Shown here: positions 16,119 through 24,077 of the stretch, in pieces
How the letters are laid out: every line of letters begins with the position of its first letter
Position numbering within the stretch: position 1 is the first letter of the stretch
Source of the DNA: Helicobacteraceae bacterium
Lineage (GTDB): Bacteria > Campylobacterota > Campylobacteria > Campylobacterales > Helicobacteraceae
Assembly (NCBI GenBank): GCA_900770765.1
Contig: CAAGLK010000119.1
Span: forward strand, 1 to 42,411
Length of the DNA stretch: 42,411 nt
Direction: 5' to 3'
Notes under the pieces: model-generated
Told to the model about the DNA's origin: nothing
Database searches by the model: none
What the model saw: only the letters and a program-made list of their open reading frames with translations
Made by a program: the position numbers and the translations under genes

Positions 16119-16979
16119 TTAACCATTTCTAAATTCCTTATATTCGCTAGGTATTAGGTAATTTTCTGCTTCTAAGATGTCGCTATAGATTCCAGCGTTA
16201 TAGCCTATTTTAAAGAGTGCGTTAAGTGCTTTTAGCTGAATCTCGCTTAGGGTTATTGAGGTATCGTTTGCATATAAGTTTAAGTAAGTGTTAAGTTTAT
16301 CGCTATCTACGCGGATAAGATTCCGCTCTAAAAGCATTTTTGATAACAATTCTTTATTTTTCACGGCGACTTCTACCGCCTTTGTTAAAAGCTCCTCGCA
16401 AATTATAGCCACGCTTAGCGGCAGAGAGCGGCGGATGCACATCCCGCCAAGTGGCAGCGGCAATTCTTCTTTACTTAACTCGCGCCAAATATCCCAAATT
16501 TCCGCTTCTGTCTCTAAAGAATCGCTAAATTCTAAAATTGACTCATGAATTAGCACTCCTGCATCCACTTCACCGCTTAAAACCGCATTTTCAATTTCTA
16601 AAAAATTCTTATAAACAATCCTAGCGTTAGGATAAGCAATGCGAAAAATCAGTGCATTTGTCGTATGCTCTCCACTTAAAGCTACCTTAAAGTTCCGCTT
16701 TAATGATTTATTTTTAAGCTTAACTAGCTTAGGTCCATAACCACTGCCAAAGCTAACTCCTGTGCGTAGAAGTGCCTGCTCTTGCGCTATTAGCGGATAA
16801 GTGGCAAATGAAATAGCTGAAATATCAAGCTCGCTTTTAATAGCGGCTTGATTTAAACTCTCAATATCTAAAGCGTAATTTTTAAAGCACACTTCCCCAC
16901 TAACCCAGCCAAATTTAATAGCATAAAACATAAAAATATCATCGGCATCTGGCGAGTGCCCTAGCTCTAAAACTCTCAT
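16119..16979 (-). CDS. mqnD: 1,4-dihydroxy-6-naphthoate synthase MqnD (futalosine menaquinone pathway)
   Basis: This 286-residue periplasmic-binding-protein-like enzyme has no signal peptide, as expected for MqnD. Family landmarks are GHSPDADDIFMFYAI (residues 7-21), LLRTGVSFGSGYGPKLV, GEHTTNALIF, EVDAGVLIHES with the catalytic histidine, and ELPLPLGGMCIRRSL. It cleaves cyclic dehypoxanthine futalosine to dihydroxynaphthoate, feeding menaquinone for anaerobic/microaerobic respiration. It overlaps waaF by 4 bases (ATGA) and is last in the recA-mqnD run. MqnA is related but lacks these motifs. Confidence 0.82.
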   Translation of the reverse strand: MRVLELGHSPDADDIFMFYAIKFGWVSGEVCFKNYALDIESLNQAAIKSELDISAISFATYPLIAQEQALLRTGVSFGSGYGPKLVKLKNKSLKRNFKVALSGEHTTNALIFRIAYPNARIVYKNFLEIENAVLSGEVDAGVLIHESILEFSDSLETEAEIWDIWRELSKEELPLPLGGMCIRRSLPLSVAIICEELLTKAVEVAVKNKELLSKMLLERNLIRVDSDKLNTYLNLYANDTSITLSEIQLKALNALFKIGYNAGIYSDILEAENYLIPSEYKEFRNG

Positions 16980-18037
16980 ATCTCCTCCATTAACATTGCT
17001 TCAAGTTCACTAATTACCGCCTTGACGCTTAGATTTTTCATACAAGCATGATAATCCTTAGAATCCCTGCTTAAAGGGCAGCTTCGCTTCATGCAAGGAG
17101 CGCATTTAAGCGGAATCCCAAGTGTTTTTAGCGAAATTATGCGAGAATTTTTCGCATTAAATGGGGAGGTTTCATCATCTCTTGTGGGGCCAAAAAGTGC
17201 TAGAGTTTTCACATTTAGCGCGCTTGCTAGGTGCATTGGACCGCTATCATTTGTCAAAAATAGCCTTAAGTGTGGCAAGATTTGTAGCAAATCGCTTAAA
17301 TTTGTCTTGCCGCATAGATTTAGGATTCCGCTTTTTAGGGATTCTGTGATTTTTTCTAAAATAGCTTCATTGATTTCTCTTTCGCTATCTATGCCAAAAA
17401 GTAGAATCTTAAAATTTTTATTTAAAAAATGCTCTGCGACTTTAGCAAAGGATTCCACCTCCCAACGCTTCGCACTGCCAAAGGCGGCTCCAGCGTTAAC
17501 CCCTAGCAGTTTTACGCCCTTAAAATCTAATGGTAAAATTTGCGATTCCACATTTATAGGATTCAAATAAAGTTTAGGCTTAATTTGTGGAATCTCTTTT
17601 TTAAAAGCCTCTAGTGCTTTAAAAATAAGGGTCGCATATCGCATAGCTTCATGTAAATTTTGCGGCTTTTTAGGGCTGGAATCTAAAAAGATTCTACGAC
17701 AATTTGCACTAAAGCCGATTTTAAAAGCTGCATTATTAAAATAAAGCAACAATGCCGATGGAAAGTTATTTTGAAGCGTTATAGCAATATCACAAGGTGG
17801 AATCTTTTTTGCAAATTGACGCGTTTTTAAGATTCTACTAAGAATCCCGCCGCACTTTGTATTATCCACTAAAAGCGTGGTGTTTTTAAAATTTTGCGTT
17901 TTAAATAGCTCAATCGCAACTTTAGAGCCAACTAGATAAAATTGCACTTCTTTAAAGGCTTGCCGCAGAATCTCTAACGCATAGCTAGCCATTATCGCAT
18001 CGCCTAGCCAATTTGGAAGCCTTACTAAAATTTTCAT
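16976..18037 (-). CDS. waaF: ADP-heptose:LPS heptosyltransferase II, WaaF
   Basis: This 353-residue GT9 enzyme adds the second heptose to the inner core of LPS/LOS on the cytoplasmic face of the inner membrane. It opens with MKILVRLPNWLGDAIMASYA. It has the donor-binding region GVNAGAAFGSAKRWEVESFA, DSGPMHLASALNVKTLALFG, TRDDETSPF and the cysteine-containing PLKCAPCMKRSCPL near the end, all typical of WaaF. It overlaps aroK and mqnD by 4 bases each. Confidence 0.92.
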   Translation of the reverse strand: MKILVRLPNWLGDAIMASYALEILRQAFKEVQFYLVGSKVAIELFKTQNFKNTTLLVDNTKCGGILSRILKTRQFAKKIPPCDIAITLQNNFPSALLLYFNNAAFKIGFSANCRRIFLDSSPKKPQNLHEAMRYATLIFKALEAFKKEIPQIKPKLYLNPINVESQILPLDFKGVKLLGVNAGAAFGSAKRWEVESFAKVAEHFLNKNFKILLFGIDSEREINEAILEKITESLKSGILNLCGKTNLSDLLQILPHLRLFLTNDSGPMHLASALNVKTLALFGPTRDDETSPFNAKNSRIISLKTLGIPLKCAPCMKRSCPLSRDSKDYHACMKNLSVKAVISELEAMLMEEI

Positions 18038-18543
18038 AATTTTTGTAAAATCTCTTTTGCTATTATTTCTTTATCTCTATTTGCGTCAATGCAAAAATGC
18101 GCGCTGCGTTTATAAAATTCTAATCGTTTTTTATATAGCTTAAAGGCGGAATCTTTATCTTTAAAAAGCGGTCTTTTATTAAGTTCATTTTCATCTAAAC
18201 GACTTAAAATTGTCTCAAAGCTAGCATCTAAGAAAAACACTATCCCTAAAGGCTTAACATCGCAAAACAGCGGCATACCGCCACCTGTGGAAATAATTGC
18301 TCCATTAACACAAGATTTTATAAAAGCACAAAATTTAGATTCCAACTCTCTAAAATACTCCTCGCTAAATTCGCTAAAAATCTGCGGTATGCTTAAGTTT
18401 TCATTAAAAGAAATTATCTCATCGCTATCTAAAATAAAAGCTCCGCTTAAACGATGAAGCTCCCTAGCAATGCTGCTCTTCCCACTGCCCATAAAGCCGA
18501 TTAAGACGATATTAGTAGAGAGTGATTTTATGTAATTTTGCAT
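18034..18543 (-). CDS. aroK: Shikimate kinase AroK
   Basis: This 169-residue P-loop kinase phosphorylates shikimate in aromatic amino acid synthesis. It shows Walker A GFMGSGKS (residues 16-23), the shikimate-binding DSDEII and STGGGMPL, and the lid region RPLFKD. It overlaps the AMIN gene by 32 bases upstream and waaF by 4 downstream, so translation of the three is probably coupled. The gene order eno - small protein - AMIN protein - aroK is the same as in H. pylori. Confidence 0.94.
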   Translation of the reverse strand: MQNYIKSLSTNIVLIGFMGSGKSSIARELHRLSGAFILDSDEIISFNENLSIPQIFSEFSEEYFRELESKFCAFIKSCVNGAIISTGGGMPLFCDVKPLGIVFFLDASFETILSRLDENELNKRPLFKDKDSAFKLYKKRLEFYKRSAHFCIDANRDKEIIAKEILQKL

Positions 18544-19420
18544 CTGTTTTTAAATCATATTTATACTGCCCATCTAAAAAAATAGTTAAGCGGTAAAAAT
18601 CTAAATGAGTGTTAAGGCTAATTTCTCTAACAATAGGAATTGATGGCTTAAAAGAATCCACTAAATTCTCTCTTACTCCTCCACTATCATTTAAAGGGGC
18701 TTGAAAATCAAGCACAAGTCTATATGGAGATGCAAGTGTGAATTCCCTTATCATAGGTAAATTTGTGTCTATTCCAATAGTATTTTTTGTAAGTGAAATA
18801 TCAAAAAATCCTTTTAAATTAAAACTCTCGCTTGTGGGGATATTTGGCACTTTTGGCTGCACTTCTTGACTTAAAATTAATGGAAAATGCCAATCAATAT
18901 CGCCATCTAATTCTTGCTCTATTGTAGAGATTGAGCCATTTAAATTTTGATACTCTAGGCTAATTTTTTTAATTTTTCTAGCAGTTGATGGCAGTAGCAT
19001 TTCAGTTTTTGTAAAAAGATTTAGCTGTGGTGCGTTTGTGATTTGCCCACTAGTTTTTGGAGTAAATACAGGCGTAAATGGGTCTCGCTCCTTTTTTGTG
19101 GTGGTAGAATCTGTGGCTTTAATTAATGGGCTTTGCGTTTGCGTTTGATTTGCCGTTTGATTTGTGGAATCTGCGTTTTGAGATTCCGCTTGTGGATTAT
19201 TTTGTGAATTTTCTATTGTTTGTGGCTTCTCTTTAGAATCTAAATTTTGAGATTCCACGCTTTTAGATTCCACCGCAACTTGTGGCGTGGGCATTGTATT
19301 TGTAGAATCTTGCGTTTGTTTATTTGCATCCACACTTAAAGCTGGAATCTCTGGTAATTTCTTAGGCTCTTGCGAAAAGGCAAAAACGCTAAAAAAGCAT
19401 AAAAACAATATCTTTTTCAT
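18512..19420 (-). CDS. AMIN-domain periplasmic protein
   Basis: This 302-residue protein has a signal peptide (MKKILFLCFFSVFAFS). A long low-complexity linker rich in Ser, Thr, Asn, Gln and Lys follows (residues about 20-120). The C-terminal beta-rich region is of AMIN type (PMIREFTLASPYRLVLDFQA, then SLNTHLDFYRLTIFLDGQYK). AMIN domains bind peptidoglycan or localise envelope proteins. It overlaps the small FtsB-like gene by 4 bases, consistent with a division/envelope role. The linker probably varies in length between strains. Confidence 0.8.
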   Translation of the reverse strand: MKKILFLCFFSVFAFSQEPKKLPEIPALSVDANKQTQDSTNTMPTPQVAVESKSVESQNLDSKEKPQTIENSQNNPQAESQNADSTNQTANQTQTQSPLIKATDSTTTKKERDPFTPVFTPKTSGQITNAPQLNLFTKTEMLLPSTARKIKKISLEYQNLNGSISTIEQELDGDIDWHFPLILSQEVQPKVPNIPTSESFNLKGFFDISLTKNTIGIDTNLPMIREFTLASPYRLVLDFQAPLNDSGGVRENLVDSFKPSIPIVREISLNTHLDFYRLTIFLDGQYKYDLKTDAKLHKITLY

Positions 19421-19671
19421 TTTGGCTCTAATCCTTTTAATTCAAATAATTCTTTTTGTAATTTTGCATTTTCTTGCATTAAGGATTCCACATCTTGTCG
19501 CATTTGCCGCTCTTTATCCCTTAATTGCAACAAAATCCGTAAAGAATTATCCCCAAAGAGTAGATTCCCCATATACACACCCACAATGCAAACTAGCAAA
19601 ACAAGGCTAAAAAAGGGTAAAAGCCGATAAAATCCACCCTTTTTAAACTCTATATTCTCTAAAGATTCCAC
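19417..19671 (-). CDS. FtsB/DivIC-like septum formation protein
   Basis: This 84-residue protein has a short cytoplasmic part, one membrane helix (LLPFFSLVLLVCIVGVYMG, residues about 18-36) and a periplasmic coiled coil (LRDKERQMRQDVESLMQENA, residues about 50-69). Size and layout match FtsB/DivIC, which hold the divisome together. The stop codon of eno is directly adjacent, and it overlaps the AMIN gene, so the three should be cotranscribed. Confidence 0.78.
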   Translation of the reverse strand: MESLENIEFKKGGFYRLLPFFSLVLLVCIVGVYMGNLLFGDNSLRILLQLRDKERQMRQDVESLMQENAKLQKELFELKGLEPK

Positions 19672-20943
19672 TTATTTAAATAGCTCTTTTCCTAAATACA
19701 CTGCTCCACTTAGCTCATTTTCAATTGCTAAAAGGCGATTATACTTTGCCATCCGCTCACTTCTAGCAGTAGAGCCTGTCTTAATCTCACCTGTGTTTAG
19801 TGCCACAGCAAAATCAGCTATGAAGCTATCCTCACTCTCACCACTTCTATGACTCATAATGCAGCGATAATTATTTCTATGTGCTAGGCGGATTGTATCC
19901 ATTGTCTGGCTTATTGTGCCGATTTGATTAGGCTTAATTAACACTGCATTTGCGATATTTTTATTAATCCCATCACGCAAAATTCTAGCATTTGTTACAA
20001 ATAAATCATCGCCTACAAGCTGCACTTTATTCCCTAGCTTTTGCGTAAGTTTCGCCCATCCGTCCCAATCATCTTCGCTTAAGCCATCCTCAATTGACAC
20101 AATAGGATATTTTGTAATTAATTTTTCATAATATTCAATTAGCTCTTCACTGCTTAGCTCCCTATTCTCCGCACTTAGCACATATAGCCCTTTATCATTT
20201 ATAAACTCGCTACTTGCGACATCAAGAGCGATTGAAACTTGCACTCCAGGCTTATACCCAGCCTTTTCAACAGCCTTTAAAATAACTTCAATTGGCTCTT
20301 CATTATTTTTAAGATTCGGTGCGAATCCGCCCTCATCGCCGATACTTGTGATATGCTTAGAATCTTTTAAGATTTTTTTAAGATGTTGGTAAATCTCAGC
20401 ACTTGCACGCATTGCCTCGCTAAATGTATCAAAACCATTTGGCATAATCATATATTCTTGGAAATCTACCGTGTTATCAGCGTGGCTTCCGCCATTAATG
20501 ATATTTAGCATAGGAGTTGGAAGCGTTAGTGCATTAGCACCGCCTAAATAGCGATATAGTGGGATATTTAGCGACTTTGCCGCTACTCTAGCTAGCGCCA
20601 TTGACACGCCTAAAGCGGCGTTTGCACCGAGTTTTGAGAAGTTGTCAGTGCCATCAAGCTCAATTAATAGCCTATCAATCGCACTTTGGTCAAATGGACT
20701 AAGCCCCACAACCTCATCTGCGATTATTGTATTTACATTTTCACACGCCTTTAATACGCCCTTGCCTAAGAATCTTTCATCATTATCTCTTAGCTCTAAC
20801 GCCTCTCTTTTGCCCGTGCTAGCTCCACTTGGGACGATAGCACTCGCCACGCTTCCATCGCTTAGTGCGACACTTGCTTTGATTGTAGGATTCCCCCTTG
20901 AGTCAAATACTTCTTCTGCATTAATTGAATCTATGTAAATCAT
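19672..20943 (-). CDS. eno: Enolase
   Basis: This 423-residue enzyme interconverts 2-phosphoglycerate and phosphoenolpyruvate. Landmarks are the N-terminal EVFDSRGNPTIKASV, GASTGKREALELRD, NGGSHADNTVDFQEYMIMP, SIEDGLSEDDWDGW, LVGDDLFVTN, LIKPNQIGT with the catalytic lysine, and SHRSGESEDSFIADFAV. Full length. It lies 24 bases after recA and is directly followed by the FtsB-like gene. Confidence 0.97.
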   Translation of the reverse strand: MIYIDSINAEEVFDSRGNPTIKASVALSDGSVASAIVPSGASTGKREALELRDNDERFLGKGVLKACENVNTIIADEVVGLSPFDQSAIDRLLIELDGTDNFSKLGANAALGVSMALARVAAKSLNIPLYRYLGGANALTLPTPMLNIINGGSHADNTVDFQEYMIMPNGFDTFSEAMRASAEIYQHLKKILKDSKHITSIGDEGGFAPNLKNNEEPIEVILKAVEKAGYKPGVQVSIALDVASSEFINDKGLYVLSAENRELSSEELIEYYEKLITKYPIVSIEDGLSEDDWDGWAKLTQKLGNKVQLVGDDLFVTNARILRDGINKNIANAVLIKPNQIGTISQTMDTIRLAHRNNYRCIMSHRSGESEDSFIADFAVALNTGEIKTGSTARSERMAKYNRLLAIENELSGAVYLGKELFK

Positions 20944-20967
20944 TTTTCCTCCTTTTTTGTTTTTGCC

Positions 20968-21993
20968 CTATTCTTCATCTTCTGCGCTTAAATCATCTGT
21001 AATTGTAATAGATGATTTAATTTTGCTTTCTATCTCTTGTGCTATTTCTGGATTTTCTTTTAAAAACACTTTTGCATTTTCCTTGCCTTGCCCTAGCTTC
21101 TTATCCCCATAGCTAAGCCACGCGCCACTTTTATCCACAATATCAAGTTTAACGCCATAGTCAATTAACTCACCCTCTTTACTAATACCCTCGCCAAACA
21201 TAATATCAAACTCAGCCCCACGAAATGGCGGTGCAACCTTATTTTTAACCACTTTAGCTTTAACCCTATTTCCTATATTTTGCTCACCTTGTTTTAAAGA
21301 AGCAATTCTTCTCACATCAATTCTAACACTCGCATAAAATTTAAGCGCATTACCGCCTGTTGTAGTCTCTGGGCTGCCATAACCCATAACGCCGATTTTC
21401 ATACGAATTTGATTAATAAAAATAACCGTTGTATTCATTTTATGAATAACACCTGTTACCTTTCTTAACGCTTGACTCATAAGTCTAGCTTGAAGGCCCA
21501 CATGTTGGTCGCCCATATCGCCTTCAATTTCACTTTTTGGAGTTAAAGCTGCCACAGAGTCAATTACTATTAAATCCACACCACCGCTTCTTGTAAGTGT
21601 TTCTAAAATTTCTAAGGCTTGCTCACCAAAATCAGGCTGGGATACAAGTAAATTTTCCACATCCACACCTAAACGCTTAGCATAGCCTACATCAAGGGCG
21701 TGTTCAGCGTCAATAAACGCACAGATTCCACCTTGCTTTTGACATTCTGCTACCACTTGCAAGGCTAAAGTTGTCTTACCAGAGCTCTCAGGTCCATATA
21801 CTTCAATAATCCGCCCCTTTGGAATCCCGCCAATACCTAAAGCAAGGTCAAGTCCTAAAGAGCCTGTGCTAATTGCATCAATTTTTTCAACAGGCTTATC
21901 GCCCAATCTTATTAACGCCCCTTTACCAAACGCCTTGTCAATCTGCTTTATTGCAAGCTCAATTGCCTTTTGTTTATTCTCATCTAGCGCCAT
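20968..21993 (-). CDS. recA: Recombinase RecA
   Basis: This 341-residue strand-exchange ATPase has Walker A GPESSGKT (residues 67-74), the L1 loop region SEIEGDMGDQHVGLQARLM, the QIRMKIGVMGYGSPETTTGG L2 region and the acidic C-terminus DDLSAEDEE. AGGAG lies just before the ATG. It is the first gene of a minus-strand run through mqnD. The recA-eno linkage is the same as in H. pylori. Confidence 0.98.
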   Translation of the reverse strand: MALDENKQKAIELAIKQIDKAFGKGALIRLGDKPVEKIDAISTGSLGLDLALGIGGIPKGRIIEVYGPESSGKTTLALQVVAECQKQGGICAFIDAEHALDVGYAKRLGVDVENLLVSQPDFGEQALEILETLTRSGGVDLIVIDSVAALTPKSEIEGDMGDQHVGLQARLMSQALRKVTGVIHKMNTTVIFINQIRMKIGVMGYGSPETTTGGNALKFYASVRIDVRRIASLKQGEQNIGNRVKAKVVKNKVAPPFRGAEFDIMFGEGISKEGELIDYGVKLDIVDKSGAWLSYGDKKLGQGKENAKVFLKENPEIAQEIESKIKSSITITDDLSAEDEE

Positions 21994-22019
21994 TATTTCT
22001 CCTACGAATAAAAAGCAAA

Positions 22020-22025
22020 ATTGTA
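22020..22025 (-). promoter_or_regulatory. -10 box upstream of recA
   Basis: TACAAT on the minus strand lies 27 bases before the recA ATG, with a GGAG ribosome binding site between. No LexA-type operator palindrome is visible in the 114 bases shared with the divergent CheX-like gene. Confidence 0.4.
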
Positions 22026-22067
22026 GCCAAATAACATTAAAAATTTCAAAACTTAATAATTTTTAGC

Positions 22068-22073
22068 TATAAT
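22068..22073 (+). promoter_or_regulatory. -10 box of the CheX-like/fliN operon
   Basis: A perfect TATAAT lies 35 bases before the ATG at 22108, and AGAGGA before the ATG is a good RBS. It is a vegetative-type -10; no sigma-54 or sigma-28 signature is visible here. Confidence 0.5.
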
Positions 22074-22107
22074 TTAAAGCTACGCAACAAAAATTATAGA
22101 GGATTCT

Positions 22108-22512
22108 ATGGATTTAATCATCAAAAAAGCTTTTTTGCAAATGATAGAAGACACGATTGCAAAAACGCCAGAATTAGCTAATGAATGCCTAAGAGAAGGC
22201 TATATTTCTAGCATTGGTGTTATATTTGAAGATGGCGTTACCTATACTATTAGCTTTGTAGCTTCTAAAGAATTTTTAACCATTTTAAGCCTTGAAATGC
22301 TAGGCGTATGTGCTAATGATGATTTAGAATTTAGAGATTTATCACAAGAATTAGCAAATTTAACCGTAGGATTAGCAAAGGTATTAGCGATTAAAAAAGG
22401 CTTATTTTTTAATATACAAATACCAGAAGTTTTTGGCTATAGCACATTTAAAGACGCACAAAGATGCATTAGCTTTAATTTACAAAACACTCTATGCTCT
22501 ATATATATATAA
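22108..22512 (+). CDS. CheX-like chemotaxis phosphatase domain protein
   Basis: This 134-residue single-domain protein has no signal peptide. The middle section DLSQELANLTVGLAKVLAIK followed by GLFFNIQIPEVFGY follows the CheX/CheC pattern (E..N...G........G....I..P.V). In that family the Glu and Asn dephosphorylate CheY-P. It lies 14 bases before fliN, which also supports a flagellar or chemotaxis role. Assignment rests on pattern and context and should be taken as probable. Confidence 0.6.
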   Translation: MDLIIKKAFLQMIEDTIAKTPELANECLREGYISSIGVIFEDGVTYTISFVASKEFLTILSLEMLGVCANDDLEFRDLSQELANLTVGLAKVLAIKKGLFFNIQIPEVFGYSTFKDAQRCISFNLQNTLCSIYI

Positions 22513-22526
22513 AATAAAGGTAAAAA

Positions 22527-22886
22527 ATGCCAGCAGATGAATTTACATTAGCAAAGATTCAAGCCCCTAGGCAAGAAGATTTAGCTAGATATTTAGAGGG
22601 GATTATTAATAATTATGGCGGTCTTTTAGATATGGAGGTTGTCTTTTGCTCCGAGCTTGGCGCGGCTAAGATTCCACTCTTAGAGATTCTACGCTTTGAA
22701 AAAGGCTCTATTATTGATTTACAAAAGCCAGCGGGTGAAAGTGTAGAGATTTTCATAAATGGTCGTATAATCGGCAAGGGCGAGGTTATGGTTTATGAAA
22801 AAAACTTAGCAATTAGGGTTAATGAAATCTTAGATTCCAACGCCATTATTTATTATCTAACACGAGAAAGTATTAGCACAGTATGA
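22527..22886 (+). CDS. fliN: Flagellar motor switch protein FliN
   Basis: This 119-residue protein is mostly one SpoA domain: LLDMEVVFCSELGAAKIPLL, ILRFEKGSIIDLQKPAGESV, EIFINGRIIGKGEVMVYEKN, then LAIRVNEI. It forms the C-ring of the flagellar motor with FliM and FliG. Upstream is a CheX-like gene. The stop overlaps the fliO start (ATGA), which indicates translational coupling. Confidence 0.93.
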   Translation: MPADEFTLAKIQAPRQEDLARYLEGIINNYGGLLDMEVVFCSELGAAKIPLLEILRFEKGSIIDLQKPAGESVEIFINGRIIGKGEVMVYEKNLAIRVNEILDSNAIIYYLTRESISTV

Positions 22887-23332
22887 AAGCTATTTTTCAT
22901 TTTTTATTTTTCTTGCCATTTTTCACACCACTTTTTGCTAAATCACTAGAGCAAGGGCAAAACTTCTCTTTTGCCGCCGCACAATCACCGCTTGATAGCA
23001 TAAGCATTTGGCAATATTTAGGCGTTATTTTAATTTTACTTGGACTATTAATTGCGCTATGGTATGTTAAAACAAAATTGAGTGTGCCTAAAATTGCACA
23101 AAAAAAGAATTTTTTAGGAAACATTTTAAATAAAGATTCCACCTTAAAAGAATCCGTAATGATAGAATCCATAACTACGCTAAATTTACAAAATAAACTT
23201 ATAATTTTTAACGCTTATAATAAACGCTATATTGTGCTTTTAGGGCAAAATGGTGCAACCCTTTTAGATTCTTACCCCTTAGAATCCACACTAAATTTTA
23301 AGGATATGCTAGAAGAAAACAATGCGTCGTAA
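22883..23332 (+). CDS. fliO: FliO-like flagellar export protein
   Basis: This 149-residue protein has an N-terminal hydrophobic signal segment (FHFLFFLPFFTPLFA) and a membrane helix (WQYLGVILILLGLLIALWYV, residues about 49-68). A small cytoplasmic beta domain follows with the FliO pattern (MIESITTLNLQNKLIIFNAY, then KRYIVLLGQNGATLLDS). FliO helps assemble FliP in the export gate. It sits directly after fliN, and its end overlaps the TonB-like gene by 11 bases. Confidence 0.75.
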   Translation: MKAIFHFLFFLPFFTPLFAKSLEQGQNFSFAAAQSPLDSISIWQYLGVILILLGLLIALWYVKTKLSVPKIAQKKNFLGNILNKDSTLKESVMIESITTLNLQNKLIIFNAYNKRYIVLLGQNGATLLDSYPLESTLNFKDMLEENNAS

Positions 23333-24068
23333 TCTTGTAGCACTTTTTATATCCTTAAGCATACATGCTTTAATTTTAGCCCTTTTGCTAATACGCCCTA
23401 GTAGCGACCTTTTTACCCCGTCACCGCTAGGAAGCGAACAAGGGCAAAAAATAAACTTAAAAAATCTTAACTTTAGCTCCTTGCAAAAAGATTCCACAAG
23501 GCAAAGCATAGAATCACAAGCACAAGTGGAATCTAAAAAGCAAACCCCACAACCACAAATAAAACAAACACAAAAACCGATAAACAATAATGCTAAAAAA
23601 CCACAAAAAACAGCACAAACAAAGCAAAAAGCACAGCAAACACAAGAATCAAAAGCACAAGCAGAATCTAAAAAAAGTGAAATAATTAGAAAATCCCCCT
23701 CAATTTATGAATACAGCGACAATTTAGCAAATAAAGAAATTTTAGAACTATACGGACAAGAATTTGGCTCTCTTAACCGCAATCAGAGGGAATTTATAAA
23801 AAGCAATTTAGATTCCATCGGTAAAATAACGCAAAAATATTTAAAATATCCGCTAGTTGCAGGCAAAATTGGGCAAGAGGGGCAAAATATTGTAGAGTTT
23901 TATTTACATCCAAATGGCGATATTTCAGAGCTAAAATTGCTAACAAGTAGCGGCTTTAGACTACTAGATGACAACAGCATTCACACCATTAAAATAGCCT
24001 ACAAAGACTATCCCTACCCGAGCGAAAAAACAAAAATTAGAATCCGCGTAACCTATCGCATTTATTAA
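23322..24068 (+). CDS. TonB-like energy-transducing protein
   Basis: This 248-residue protein has an N-terminal membrane anchor with the TonB-type S-H pair (LFISLSIHALILALLLI). A long Gln/Lys/Ser-rich periplasmic linker (about 50-125) follows, then a C-terminal TonB domain (YPLVAGKIGQEGQNIVEFYL, KLLTSSGFRLLDDNSI, IRIRVTYRIY). It would carry proton-motive force to outer-membrane receptors or bind the envelope. It overlaps fliO by 11 bases, so expression is tied to the flagellar genes. No ExbB/ExbD is in the window. Confidence 0.82.
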   Translation: MRRNLVALFISLSIHALILALLLIRPSSDLFTPSPLGSEQGQKINLKNLNFSSLQKDSTRQSIESQAQVESKKQTPQPQIKQTQKPINNNAKKPQKTAQTKQKAQQTQESKAQAESKKSEIIRKSPSIYEYSDNLANKEILELYGQEFGSLNRNQREFIKSNLDSIGKITQKYLKYPLVAGKIGQEGQNIVEFYLHPNGDISELKLLTSSGFRLLDDNSIHTIKIAYKDYPYPSEKTKIRIRVTYRIY

Positions 24069-24077
24069 AGGAAAATT

